Positions 10,869-20,014 of a stretch of DNA of 36,108 nt are shown one piece after another (position 1 is the stretch's first letter; each line of letters begins with the position of its first letter). The position numbers and the translations under genes were made by a program. The notes under the pieces are model-generated. The model had not been told where the DNA came from, ran no database searches, and saw nothing but the letters and a program-made list of their open reading frames with translations. Origin of the DNA: CAG-791 sp002449595. Lineage in GTDB: Bacteria; Bacillota; Clostridia; Lachnospirales; Lachnospiraceae. Location of the stretch: NCBI GenBank assembly GCA_946539855.1, contig CAMNHV010000019.1, positions 1 to 36,108 on the forward strand. The letters are read 5' to 3'.

Positions 10869-13157
10869 ATGTTAGTTATGCCTGTATATGACGTCCTCCT
10901 GCTTCCGGACGTGACACTGTACTTCCAGACGCAGCTGTTCAAGAAGCAGACCGGCGGGCGGGACATCGTCCCCGACGAGCGCGTCATCCTCGTGGTACAG
11001 AAAGAAGAGAAGAGCCGGGAAGAGCTGGACGAAGACAGCTTCTATCCGATCGGCGTGACGGGATACATCAGTGAGATCAATGACCAGGGCTACGTCGGGA
11101 TCCGCACGACGAACCGCGTGAACCTGGACATGGTCGGGATCGGGTACGACCACTCGATCAGCCTGACGATCTCGAGGCGGGGCGACGTCAATGACTTGGA
11201 TGAGCGGGAGGCGGAGGAGAAGCTCTCCGGCATCAAGGACATGATGCGCGATATGCTGCGCTCGTTCGAGTGGAACGGCCCCGTGGAAGGGATCATGGAG
11301 CACATCAGCACGATCGGACAGGCCGCGGTGATGGTCTCGCCGTGGCTCAAGCAGACCAACGAGGAGCGCTACGCGATCCTGGCGGAGGACTCCGTCGCGA
11401 AGAGAACGCGGATGCTGGAAGAAGTGCTGTATGAGCAGATGGAAGTGGCCAGAGTCACGAACGAGGCGAACACTTCCCAGCAGAAAGAATACCAGGATAT
11501 GTACCGCGAGGCGGCGATCAAGAAGCAGATGGAGTATCTGCAGAAAGAACTCGACGAGATGCACCCGGAGAACGTCTCCGACGTGCGCCGGTTCGAGGAG
11601 AAGATCGCGTCCTCCGGCATGAACGAGACCGCCCGCAAGGAGGCGGAGAAGGTCCTGCGGCGCCTGAAGCAGGAAGGGAAGGAAAGCGCGGAATCCGGGA
11701 TCCTCTACGACTACCTGGACTTCGTGACGGGACTTTCCTGGACCGCGGAGGAGCCGGAACACATCGACCTGAAGGAGGCGGAGAAGATCCTCGACGAGGA
11801 TCACTACGGCCTGAAAAAGGTCAAGCGCAGGATCATCGAGCAGATCGCCGTGATGAACCTGAGGAAAAGCCAGGCCGGCTCGATCCTCCTGTTTGTCGGC
11901 GCGCCCGGCACGGGCAAGACGAGCATCGGCCGCAGCATCGCGCGTGCGCTGCACCGCGAGTACGTGAGAGTCAGTCTCGGCGGCGTGCATGACGAGTCGG
12001 ACATCCGCGGACACAGGAGAACGTATATCGGCGCGATGCCGGGCAGGATCATGGACGGCATCCACAAGAGCGGCGTCTCCAACCCGGTCATGGTACTGGA
12101 CGAAGTGGACAAGCTCTCGGCGTCCTACAACGGAGATCCTGCAAGTGCACTTCTGGAAGTGCTGGATCCGGAACAGAATAACACGTTCACGGACCACTAC
12201 ATGAACGTGCCTTACGATCTCTCGGACGTCATGTTCATCTGCACCGCGAACACGACGGACAGCATTCCGGAACCCCTGCTGAACCGTATGGAAGTCATCG
12301 AGTTCACAGGTTATTCTCCGACGGACAAGATGTCGATCGCGAAGGAGCACCTGATCCCGAAGGCGATGGAAGATATGGGCATCACGCCCGGCCAGCTCGT
12401 CGTCGAAGATGAGACGATCAGCCGGATCATCGAGGACTACACAGCAGAGGGCGGCGTGCGCGGCCTTCGCAAGCGGATCGACACACTGTGCCGGAGCGCG
12501 GCGGTCATGATCTCGCGCCGCGACAGCGGAGCTGCGGAGCCCGTCGTCGTCCGTCCTGAGGACCTCAGGGATATGCTTGACATGCACCCGCTGCACCACG
12601 AGAAGGTCCTGGAGAAGCCGGCCCCCGGCATCGTGACCGGCCTCGCGTGGACGCAGATCGGCGGCAAGATCCTTTACATCGAGACGCTGTTCACGAAAGG
12701 CAGCGGCAAGCTGACCATCACCGGGCAGCTCGGCGACGTCATGAAGGAGTCGGCGCAGATCGCCGTGAGCCTCGTGAAGGCGATGTTCCCGGACAAGGCG
12801 GAGCTGTTCGAGAAGAACGACCTGCATATCCACGTGCCGGAAGGCGCAGTGCCGAAGGACGGCCCGTCCGCCGGCATCACGCTGACGACGGCGCTCTCGT
12901 CCCTCGTGACGGGGCGGCCGGTGGATCCGCAGATCGCGATGACCGGCGAAGTGTCGCTGCGCGGCGTCGTGACGCCGATCGGCGGCCTTCCGGAGAAACT
13001 GATGGCGGCGCACCGCGCCGGGATCACGAAGGTCTTCATCCCGAAGGACAACGAAGAGGACCTGCGGGAGGTCTCGGAGGAAGTGAAGGACGCGCTCGAG
13101 ATCACGCCGGTCTCCCGCGTGGAAGACGTCCTGAAAGCGGCAGGGATCCTGCAATAA
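10869..13157 (+). CDS. lon: ATP-dependent protease Lon
   Basis: This 762-residue Lon (LonA type) degrades misfolded and regulatory proteins in the cytoplasm. It has an N-terminal substrate-binding domain (about residues 1-200), a coiled-coil linker rich in Glu and Lys, an AAA+ domain with Walker A GAPGTGKTS and Walker B VMVLDEVDK, and a C-terminal protease domain. The catalytic dyad is Ser667 (PKDGPSAGIT) and Lys710 (GLPEKLMAAHRAG); the 43-residue spacing equals that of E. coli Ser679/Lys722. The ATG at 10869 follows TAAGGAGGAG; an in-frame start ten codons earlier has no such site. It is expressed alone from a CIRCE-controlled promoter and ends at a bidirectional terminator, which makes HrcA-type heat regulation likely. 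Confidence 0.97.
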   Translation: MLVMPVYDVLLLPDVTLYFQTQLFKKQTGGRDIVPDERVILVVQKEEKSREELDEDSFYPIGVTGYISEINDQGYVGIRTTNRVNLDMVGIGYDHSISLTISRRGDVNDLDEREAEEKLSGIKDMMRDMLRSFEWNGPVEGIMEHISTIGQAAVMVSPWLKQTNEERYAILAEDSVAKRTRMLEEVLYEQMEVARVTNEANTSQQKEYQDMYREAAIKKQMEYLQKELDEMHPENVSDVRRFEEKIASSGMNETARKEAEKVLRRLKQEGKESAESGILYDYLDFVTGLSWTAEEPEHIDLKEAEKILDEDHYGLKKVKRRIIEQIAVMNLRKSQAGSILLFVGAPGTGKTSIGRSIARALHREYVRVSLGGVHDESDIRGHRRTYIGAMPGRIMDGIHKSGVSNPVMVLDEVDKLSASYNGDPASALLEVLDPEQNNTFTDHYMNVPYDLSDVMFICTANTTDSIPEPLLNRMEVIEFTGYSPTDKMSIAKEHLIPKAMEDMGITPGQLVVEDETISRIIEDYTAEGGVRGLRKRIDTLCRSAAVMISRRDSGAAEPVVVRPEDLRDMLDMHPLHHEKVLEKPAPGIVTGLAWTQIGGKILYIETLFTKGSGKLTITGQLGDVMKESAQIAVSLVKAMFPDKAELFEKNDLHIHVPEGAVPKDGPSAGITLTTALSSLVTGRPVDPQIAMTGEVSLRGVVTPIGGLPEKLMAAHRAGITKVFIPKDNEEDLREVSEEVKDALEITPVSRVEDVLKAAGILQ

Positions 13158-13173
13158 GAATCATCGACCATAC

Positions 13174-13217
13174 AAAAAAAGAGGTGCCTTGGGATCGCGG
13201 TCTCAAGGCATCTTTTC
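13174..13217. terminator. Bidirectional terminator between lon and the MATE gene
   Basis: The stem AGGTGCCTTG (13182-13191) pairs with CAAGGCATCT (13204-13213), with one G-U pair. A seven-A run lies before it and a TTTT run after it. It serves both convergent genes. Confidence 0.85.
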
Positions 13218-13258
13218 AATGGCTGTGATTGGAGGCGAAAAGCCGTTTTCCCTGTGAA

Positions 13259-14686
13259 TCAGAGTCCCTTCTCCTGCGGTTGCAAAACCGTCTTCTCGAA
13301 GTGGCGGTACACGAGGAAGGACACGATCACGGTACAGATATCCGCCGAGATCTGCGTCCACACGATGCCGTACATGCCGAAGATCCGGTCGAAGAGAAAC
13401 AGCATCGGGATGTTGAACACCGCCCAGCGCACCACGGCGAGAAGCAGCGCGCGGTCGCCGCGCCCGACGGCCTGGAACATGTTGACCAGGTGGAAGCACA
13501 TGAACATGAACGGCGTCGCGAGGCACCTGACGCGCAGGAAGTCCGTCCCGATCCGGATCGTCTCCGGGTCGCCGATGAAGACGCTCATGATCTGCGGCGC
13601 GAAGATCTCGTAGAGGGTCACTGCTACGGCGCCGAACGTGATGCCGGCGAGGCGGGAGAAATTGACGACCTTTCTCATGCGGGGGAAGTTTTTCGCGGAG
13701 TAGTTGTAGGCGGCGATGGGCATCATTCCCTGGCACAGGCCGATGCCGACGTTGAGCGGCAGACGCTCGACTTTGAGCACGATGCCGATGGCCGCGAGCG
13801 GGATGTCGCCGTAATTCGATGTCAGCTTGTCGATCACGATGTAGGCGAGATCGAACAGGAAGGTCGCGATCGCGGCGGGCACGCCGACGAAGAAGATCTG
13901 GCGGATAAGGTCAGCGTCCGGGAGCCCGGCGCGCGGGGAGAGCGAGAGCGAGGCGGCGGTCGAGGAGACCTGCGCTTCGCCGCTGCCCGAGCCGCCCTTC
14001 CGTGTCAGGCGGAGGATCATAGTCAGGAAATAGCCGCAGGAGATCACATTGGAGAGGGCGGTCGCCATGCCGGCGCCCACGATCTCATAGTCCTTCGGGA
14101 GCAGGACGAACATGAAGAGCGGGTCCAGGAAGATGTTGATGACGCCGCCCATGGAGACGCCGAAGCCGGCCTCCCGCGCGCAGCCGACGCTGCGCAGGAG
14201 ATTTCCCATGGTCATGGAGAGAACGGTCGGGATCCCGCCGATCACGATGACGAGGAAGGCGTACTGCCGCGCGAATCCGATGATCTGGTCGCTGGCGCCG
14301 AGGAGCCGCAGAACCGGGTTCATAAACAGAAGCATCACGATGGAGAACGCCGCCGCGATCAGGATGCAGAGCCAGAAGCAGAAGGAGCTCACCTTTCCTG
14401 CCTCGTGCCTTCGCTGCGCGCCGAGCAGGCGGGAGATGAGCGTGCCGCCGCCGACGCCGACGAGGCCGGCCAGCGAGACGCAGATGTTGAAGACCGGGAG
14501 GATGAGCGACACGCCGGCCACCATCAGCGGGTTGCCGGTGCGGCCGATGAAGAAGGTGTCGGCCATGTTGTAGATCAGGATGATGAGCTGCCCGATGATG
14601 GTCGGGATGGCGAGCGTAAAGAGCGCTCTCGGGATGGGCATCGTCTCGAAGATCTCCTGGTTTTTGTCTCTCACCTGCTGTGCCAT
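13259..14686 (-). CDS. MATE-family multidrug/cation antiporter
   Basis: This 475-residue membrane protein has the length and the two-bundle, 12-helix layout of MATE exporters, which push out drugs or metabolites in exchange for Na+ or H+. Typical blocks are IPTIIGQLIILIYNMADTFF near the N-terminus, GVGGGTLISRLLGA, and GLCQGMMPIAAYNYSAKN in the second half. A Ser/Gly/Ala-rich cytoplasmic linker joins the halves. The frame extends 23 codons upstream, but GGAAGGA before the ATG at 14686 decides the start. It stands alone, convergent with lon and divergent from the glycosidase. The substrate is unknown. Confidence 0.92.
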   Translation of the reverse strand: MAQQVRDKNQEIFETMPIPRALFTLAIPTIIGQLIILIYNMADTFFIGRTGNPLMVAGVSLILPVFNICVSLAGLVGVGGGTLISRLLGAQRRHEAGKVSSFCFWLCILIAAAFSIVMLLFMNPVLRLLGASDQIIGFARQYAFLVIVIGGIPTVLSMTMGNLLRSVGCAREAGFGVSMGGVINIFLDPLFMFVLLPKDYEIVGAGMATALSNVISCGYFLTMILRLTRKGGSGSGEAQVSSTAASLSLSPRAGLPDADLIRQIFFVGVPAAIATFLFDLAYIVIDKLTSNYGDIPLAAIGIVLKVERLPLNVGIGLCQGMMPIAAYNYSAKNFPRMRKVVNFSRLAGITFGAVAVTLYEIFAPQIMSVFIGDPETIRIGTDFLRVRCLATPFMFMCFHLVNMFQAVGRGDRALLLAVVRWAVFNIPMLFLFDRIFGMYGIVWTQISADICTVIVSFLVYRHFEKTVLQPQEKGL

Positions 14687-14895
14687 GTGCTGTTTCCTTC
14701 CGCGTGTTTTCAATCTTTTCCGGTATTTCGGTATCTGCTGCAGGTACCTTAACACACCTTGTTTACAAAGTGAAGCCCCGCCGGAGATTTCCCGCGGGTT
14801 CTACCGGTCCGCGCTTTCCGCGATCCCTGTTTTCCTCTGTTAATCAGCCGCAGAATGAGATAAACTGGTATGTAGCGTCAGCTATCATTTTGACC

Positions 14896-14909
14896 GTCCG
14901 CATGCGGAC
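14896..14909. promoter_or_regulatory. Palindromic candidate operator before the alpha-xylosidase
   Basis: GTCCGCATGCGGAC is a perfect 14-bp palindrome flanked by direct GACC and CGTC sequences. A -10-like TATAAA lies at 14922-14927, but nothing like a -35 hexamer lies 17 bases upstream of it; TTGACC at 14890 is 26 bases away. The layout suits an activator or repressor of a sugar gene, but no regulator gene is in the window. Confidence 0.45.
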
Positions 14910-14947
14910 CGTCGAAGACCTTATAAATAACAAAAAGGGGGGACAGC

Positions 14948-17200
14948 ATGAAGTTTACCAACGGTTACTGGCTTGTGAAAGATGAGATCGAACCCGTTTA
15001 CGCGGTCGAATATTACGAGCATAAGATCACGGACAAAGGCCTGACAGTGTACGTCGCGACGAACCACGTCGAGGGCCGCGGCGACATCCTGAACCGCCCG
15101 CTGCTCACCGTGACATTCTCTTCCCCGATGCCGGACGTCATCCGGGTGTCGGCGGTCCACTTCGCGGGGGCGGTAGAGAAGGGACCGTTCTTTGAGCTTT
15201 TCCCTGAAGAGGGAGAAGAGGACTTCATCTCCGTCGCGGAAGAGCAGGACAAGCTGGTCTTCACCTCCGGCGAGACTTCGGCAGTCATCGACAAGAGGCC
15301 GAACGCGTGGAGCGTCCGGTTCGTAAGAGGCGGAAAGCTGCTGACCGAGACCTCCTGGCGCAACATGGCGTACATGAAGAACAAGGAGACCGGGAAGAAC
15401 TACATGCTCGAGCAGCTGCTGCTCGACGTCGGCGAGTCCGTCTACGGCTTCGGCGAGAGATACACGAACTTCGTCAAGAACGGGCAGGAGATCGAGATCT
15501 GGAACGAGGACGGCGGCACGGCGTCCCAGCAGACCTACAAGAACATTCCTTTCTATATTTCAAACAAGGGCTACGGCGTCTTCGTCGACTACGCGGGCGA
15601 CGTGTGCTTTGAGGTCGGCAGTGAGAAGGTCGAGCGCATCCAGTTCTCCGTGAACCGGGAAAAGCTTGATTACTACGTCATCGGCGGCTCCGAACCGAAG
15701 GAGACGATCTCGCTCTACACCGCGCTCACCGGCCGCCCGGCGCTGCCTCCGGCATGGTCCTTCGGCCTGTGGCTGACGACATCCTTTACGCCGGCCTACG
15801 ACGAGGAGACGGTCACCGGATTTATCCAGGGCATGGCGGACCGCAACATCCCGCTCCACACGTTCCACTTCGACTGCTTCTGGATGAAGCCTTACGAGCT
15901 CTGCAGCTTCGACTGGGACAGCGAGTGCTTCCCGGATCCCGCGGCACAGATCGCGCGCCTGCACGAGAGAGGACTTCACATCTGCGTCTGGATCAACAGC
16001 TACATCGGCCAGAAGTCGAGGCTGTTCGACGAGGGCATGGAGCACGGCTACTTCGTTAAGAAGACCGACGGCTCCGTCTGGCAGACCGACCTGTGGCAGG
16101 CGGGCATGGCGCTCGTCGACTTCACGAATCCGGAGGCGACCGCATGGTACCTCGGCTATCTGAGAAAGCTTCTTGACGTCGGCGTCGACTGCTTCAAGAC
16201 CGACTTCGGCGAGAGGATCCCGGTCACGGACATCGTCTGGCACGACGGCTCCGACCCGGTGAAGATGCACAACTATTACACCTACCTGTACAACGAGGCG
16301 GTCTTCGGACTGCTTGAGGAGTACCGCGGCAGGAACGAAGCGACGCTGTTCGCCCGCTCCGCGACGGTCGGCGGGCAGCAGTTCCCGGTCCACTGGGGCG
16401 GCGACTGCTCCGCGACGTACCACTCGATGGCGGAGACGCTGCGCGGCGGCCTGTCCCTGTCCCTGTGCGGATTCGGCTTCTGGAGCCACGACATCAGCGG
16501 CTTCGAGCAGACCGCGCCGGCGGACATCTACAAGCGCTGGTGCCAGTTCGGCCTGCTGAGCTCCCACAGCCGCCTGCACGGCTCGACGTCCTACCGCGTG
16601 CCGTGGCTGTTCGATGAGGAAGCCTGCGACGTGCTGCGCGACTTCGTGAACCTGAAGTGCCGCCTGATGCCGTACCTGTACGCTCAGGCCGTGATCGCGC
16701 ACGAGCAGGGCATTCCGACCATGCGCGCGATGTTCGTGGAATTCCCCGAAGACCAGACGGCGGCGTACCTCGACAGACAGTACATGCTCGGCGACAGCCT
16801 GCTGGTCGCGCCGGTCTTCTCGGAAGACGGCAGCGCCTCCTACTACCTGCCGGAAGGCAAGTGGACGATGCTCCTGACCGGCGAAGTCAGGGAGGGCGGC
16901 CGCTGGTACACCGAGACCTTCGACTACTTCCACCTGCCGCTGCTGGTCCGTGAGAACAGCGTCCTGGCGGTCGGCGCGAACGACCAGAAGCCGGACTACG
17001 ACTACACGAACGGAACGGTCCTGCGCATCTACCAGCCTGCGGACGGCATGGAGAAGGAGATCTTCATTCCGACAGTCGACGGCGAAGAAAAGATTCAGAT
17101 CCGCGTCTCCAGAACTGGGGATAAAGTTACGGTCGAGAAGCCGGAAGGCTATGACCTCACGGCGGAGATCATCTCGGATGAGGAGCTGACGCTCGCGTGA
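14948..17200 (+). CDS. yicI: Alpha-xylosidase, glycoside hydrolase family 31
   Basis: This 750-residue enzyme is close to E. coli YicI (772 residues), which releases alpha-xylose from xyloglucan oligosaccharides such as isoprimeverose. The catalytic nucleophile is Asp419 in KTDFGERIP, a signature of YicI-like members. The acid/base is Asp486 in PVHWGGDC. No signal peptide is present, so it acts in the cytoplasm on imported oligosaccharides. AAGGGGGGA precedes the ATG. It is not accompanied by a sugar transporter. General alpha-glucosidase activity is the alternative, but the nucleophile motif favours alpha-xylosidase. Confidence 0.9.
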   Translation: MKFTNGYWLVKDEIEPVYAVEYYEHKITDKGLTVYVATNHVEGRGDILNRPLLTVTFSSPMPDVIRVSAVHFAGAVEKGPFFELFPEEGEEDFISVAEEQDKLVFTSGETSAVIDKRPNAWSVRFVRGGKLLTETSWRNMAYMKNKETGKNYMLEQLLLDVGESVYGFGERYTNFVKNGQEIEIWNEDGGTASQQTYKNIPFYISNKGYGVFVDYAGDVCFEVGSEKVERIQFSVNREKLDYYVIGGSEPKETISLYTALTGRPALPPAWSFGLWLTTSFTPAYDEETVTGFIQGMADRNIPLHTFHFDCFWMKPYELCSFDWDSECFPDPAAQIARLHERGLHICVWINSYIGQKSRLFDEGMEHGYFVKKTDGSVWQTDLWQAGMALVDFTNPEATAWYLGYLRKLLDVGVDCFKTDFGERIPVTDIVWHDGSDPVKMHNYYTYLYNEAVFGLLEEYRGRNEATLFARSATVGGQQFPVHWGGDCSATYHSMAETLRGGLSLSLCGFGFWSHDISGFEQTAPADIYKRWCQFGLLSSHSRLHGSTSYRVPWLFDEEACDVLRDFVNLKCRLMPYLYAQAVIAHEQGIPTMRAMFVEFPEDQTAAYLDRQYMLGDSLLVAPVFSEDGSASYYLPEGKWTMLLTGEVREGGRWYTETFDYFHLPLLVRENSVLAVGANDQKPDYDYTNGTVLRIYQPADGMEKEIFIPTVDGEEKIQIRVSRTGDKVTVEKPEGYDLTAEIISDEELTLA

Positions 17201-17239
17201 TGCAGCGGTAACAAAAGAGTTATACGAAAGGGGAATAAT

Positions 17240-17782
17240 ATGGGCGAGAACAAGTACGCTGGAACAAAGACAGAGAAGAACCTGTGGGAAGCTTTTGCAG
17301 GTGAGTCCCAGGCAAGAAACAAATACACTTACTTCGCATCCGCAGCCAAGAAGGCGGGATATGAGCAGATCGCTGCGCTGTTCCTGAAGACGGCGGAGAA
17401 CGAGAAGGAGCACGCGAAGCTCTGGTTCAAGGCGCTCGGCGGCATCGGCACGACGCCCGAGAACCTGCTCGCGGCCGCGGAAGGCGAGAATGCCGAGTGG
17501 ACTGACATGTATGAGCGCATGGCGCAGGAAGCCGAGGAAGAAGGCTTCACTGAGCTCGCGGCACAGTTCCGCGGCGTGGCAGCCATCGAGAAGGAACATG
17601 AGGAGCGCTACAGGAAGCTCCTTGCGAACATCGACGCGAACGAGGTCTTCGAGAAGAGCGGCGTCACGGTCTGGGAGTGCCGCAACTGCGGCCACATCGT
17701 GGTCGGCACTTCGGCGCCGGAAGTCTGCCCGGTCTGCAATCATCCGCAGGCATACTTTGAAGTGAGGGCAGAGAACTACTGA
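17240..17782 (+). CDS. Rubrerythrin
   Basis: This 180-residue protein is a peroxide-reducing non-haem iron protein of anaerobes. The N-terminal four-helix bundle carries diiron ligands including Glu22, Glu55 and His58 (ENEKEHAKLWF) and a second EKEHEERY motif. The C-terminal rubredoxin-like domain has two CxxC pairs (CRNCGH and CPVCNHP) that bind one iron. It passes electrons from rubredoxin or NADH systems to H2O2 in the cytoplasm. AAAGGGGAA precedes the ATG. It starts 39 bases after the glycosidase, so read-through is possible, although the functions are unrelated. Confidence 0.97.
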   Translation: MGENKYAGTKTEKNLWEAFAGESQARNKYTYFASAAKKAGYEQIAALFLKTAENEKEHAKLWFKALGGIGTTPENLLAAAEGENAEWTDMYERMAQEAEEEGFTELAAQFRGVAAIEKEHEERYRKLLANIDANEVFEKSGVTVWECRNCGHIVVGTSAPEVCPVCNHPQAYFEVRAENY

Positions 17783-17786
17783 TGCG

Positions 17787-17819
17787 GCAGCGGAACGTCC
17801 CGCGCGGCCTGTCCGCTGC
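17787..17819 (+). terminator. Weak hairpin after rubrerythrin
   Basis: GCAGCGGA (17787-17794) pairs with TCCGCTGC (17812-17819). There is no T-run after it, so termination would be Rho-dependent or absent. Confidence 0.3.
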
Positions 17820-17842
17820 GGGGCGGTTGTAAAGACCGATCC

Positions 17843-18814
17843 ATGAAACAGTCAGAAACGATCACGAAAAGAACAGCGATATACGGTGCGGGGCAGGCGG
17901 GCGCCATGGCGCTCACCTGGCTCCCCGCGAATGATACGGCAGTCTGCTTCATTGACAGCGCGCCCGGGAAACAGGGGACGCTTCTGGGCGGGCTGCCGGT
18001 CGTTTCACTAGGAAATGCTCTGGAAAAGGAACTTGACGAGATCATCATCGCAGTCCTGAACCGGGAGGCGTCCGCGCAGATCCGGGAGAATCTGCGGCAG
18101 GCCGGCTTTGCGGGAGAAGTGACGGAGATCACCACGTTCAGGGATCATCTGGACGTGCGCCTCAGTACGCTGCGCCTTTTAAAGGAACAGATCGAGCGGC
18201 GGGGCGTCCCCGGCGCCGTCGCGGAGCTCGGCGTCTACCGCGGCGCGTTCGCGGCGGAGATCAACCGGCTCTTTCCCGACCGGACGCTGTACCTGTTCGA
18301 CACGTTTGCCGGGTTTGATCCGGCCGACGTCTCGGCCGAGGATGAGAGGACGGCGGGAGATCCGCACGCGGGCGGCAGGAACTTCTCCGACACGGGAGTG
18401 GAGCTGGTGCGCTCGGTCCTCCCGCATCCGGAGAAGGCGGTGTTTGTCGCGGGGCATTTTCCGGAGAGTGTTGCGGCGTATGCAGCGGTGCCGGGAGCAG
18501 CCGGGGCAGCTGCACAGGAATTAATTGAAACAGATCAGAAAGTAAGTGAAGCGGATCAGGAGAATTTGGATCCCGCGCAGGCGACGTACGCGCTGGTCAG
18601 CCTGGATCCCGATCTGTATCGCCCTGCGGCCGACGGCCTCCGCTTCTTCTGGGACAGACTGAGCACAGGCGGCGTGATCCTGATCCACGACTACACGAGC
18701 TTCCAGTATCCGGGGATCCGCAGAGCGGTGGACGAGTTCTGCGACCGGGAGGGACTCACCGTCATCCCGCTGCCGGATCTGCATGGGACGGCCGTTCTGC
18801 TGAAGCAGGAATAA
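17843..18814 (+). CDS. TylF/MycF-like SAM methyltransferase with N-terminal Rossmann domain
   Basis: The 323-residue protein has two parts. Residues 10 to about 95 form a Rossmann-like domain starting IYGAGQAGAMAL. The rest resembles TylF/MycF-type O-methyltransferases, with AELGVYRGAFAAEINRLF, YLFDTFAGF, SLDPDLY and a late IHDYTSFQYPGIRRAV motif. TylF enzymes methylate hydroxyl groups of sugars using SAM and a divalent metal; related proteins act in surface polysaccharide synthesis. The substrate here is unknown. Between GHFPES and YALVSLD there is an extra stretch of about 40 residues, partly encoded by AT-rich DNA (18519-18573). The ribosome binding site is weak. It lies 29 bases before the next gene and may belong to the same transcript. 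Confidence 0.7.
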   Translation: MKQSETITKRTAIYGAGQAGAMALTWLPANDTAVCFIDSAPGKQGTLLGGLPVVSLGNALEKELDEIIIAVLNREASAQIRENLRQAGFAGEVTEITTFRDHLDVRLSTLRLLKEQIERRGVPGAVAELGVYRGAFAAEINRLFPDRTLYLFDTFAGFDPADVSAEDERTAGDPHAGGRNFSDTGVELVRSVLPHPEKAVFVAGHFPESVAAYAAVPGAAGAAAQELIETDQKVSEADQENLDPAQATYALVSLDPDLYRPAADGLRFFWDRLSTGGVILIHDYTSFQYPGIRRAVDEFCDREGLTVIPLPDLHGTAVLLKQE

Positions 18815-18843
18815 AGAATTAAGATACCGGAGTTGAATAAAGA

Positions 18844-20013
18844 ATGACACAGGACACCAGGGCGAGATACATCATACTCATGCGCCACGGAGAGCGCACT
18901 TGCAGCCATGAAAAGAGACTTGTAGGTATCGTGGAAGACCCGCTGACGCCCAGAGGCATTCAGCAGGCATACATGTCGGGAGAGTGGCTGAAAAAGCACG
19001 GCCCCCATATCGACGAGGTCTTCGCGAGCCCGCTGCAGCGCTGCATCGACACGGCGGCGTATGCCGCGGAGCCGCTCGGCTTTGCGCGCGCGGACGTGCA
19101 GGTCGTGGACGGGCTGCATGAGATCGACCTGGGACGGTGGGAGAACATGCTGCTCACCGAGGCGCAGGCGGACGATCCCGAGGCGTATGCCGCGTGGCAG
19201 GCGCACCTGGGCCGTTTCGTGTTCCCGGACGGGGAGAGCTTCGAGCAGTCCGGGAGCCGTTTTGGGAAAGCGCTGGACCAGATCCGCGCGGAACATGACG
19301 GGAATCTCCTTGTCGTCGCTCATGCCGGTGTGATCCGTTCTTACATCACGCAGCTGCGGGGAATCGACATCGACCGCATGATGGAGGAGGGTCTGAACTA
19401 CGCCGGGATGGTGATCCTCACGGACCGCGGCGGGAATACGACGCCGCAGGTGGAGCGGAGAGGCTTTGTCCCGGAGGAACAGATGGATGAAGAAGGACTC
19501 GCTGTCCTGTACCGCAAGTACGGAACGCCGGAGCAGGTGATCCGCCATATGCAAAAGACAGCGCAGACCGCGGACAGTATCGTCAGCCTGCTGGGGAGCG
19601 GATATGAAGGCATCCGGCAGCAGGTGACCCGCGCCGCGCTCGTCCACGACCTGTGCAGGACGAAGCCCGATCATGAGGCCGCGACGGCCGCCGCGCTTGA
19701 ACATGAAGGGTTCGATACCATCGCTCCGATCGTGCGCCTGCACAATGACCCCGCGATCGACACGACGCAGGACAAGATCACCCCTGCGGAGATCCTGTAC
19801 TTCGCGGACAAGATCACGGACGGAGAAGAACTGTGTCCCCTGCGGGAGCGGTTCGCGAAGAGCAGGGAAAAGTGCACCTCGGAAGAAGCACTTGCGCAGC
19901 ACGCGCGGCGGTTCGAGCGTGCGCTTGAGATTCGTGCAAGGATCCGCGCGGCTGTCGGGACGAAAGAAATTCCTGACGACCCGGTCTGTCAAATTGTAAT
20001 GCAAGAAAGCTGA
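18844..20013 (+). CDS. Histidine phosphatase fused to HD-domain hydrolase
   Basis: This 389-residue protein joins two hydrolase domains. Residues 1 to about 200 are a phosphoglycerate-mutase-like histidine phosphatase, with the phospho-accepting His in LMRHGE and a second His in VVAHAGVIRS. The C-terminal half is an HD metal-dependent phosphohydrolase, with HD in ALVHDLCR and a later Asp in FADKIT. From memory, similar domains occur joined to MobA-like NTP transferases near Mop-type molybdenum hydroxylases in Desulfovibrio (DVU_1551 family). Here the transferase is a separate gene at 24191-25177. Its stop lies one base before the FecCD permease, so the two are cotranscribed. A role in Mo-cofactor nucleotide metabolism is inferred from context only. 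Confidence 0.8.
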   Translation: MTQDTRARYIILMRHGERTCSHEKRLVGIVEDPLTPRGIQQAYMSGEWLKKHGPHIDEVFASPLQRCIDTAAYAAEPLGFARADVQVVDGLHEIDLGRWENMLLTEAQADDPEAYAAWQAHLGRFVFPDGESFEQSGSRFGKALDQIRAEHDGNLLVVAHAGVIRSYITQLRGIDIDRMMEEGLNYAGMVILTDRGGNTTPQVERRGFVPEEQMDEEGLAVLYRKYGTPEQVIRHMQKTAQTADSIVSLLGSGYEGIRQQVTRAALVHDLCRTKPDHEAATAAALEHEGFDTIAPIVRLHNDPAIDTTQDKITPAEILYFADKITDGEELCPLRERFAKSREKCTSEEALAQHARRFERALEIRARIRAAVGTKEIPDDPVCQIVMQES

Positions 20014-20014
20014 T

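Noticed and set aside
10872..13154. 760-codon open frame antisense to lon
   Set aside because: Same mirror effect; no ribosome binding site or family match, and lon is certain.
13229..14752. 507-codon plus-strand frame over the MATE gene
   Set aside because: Shadow with biased composition; the MATE reading explains the DNA fully.
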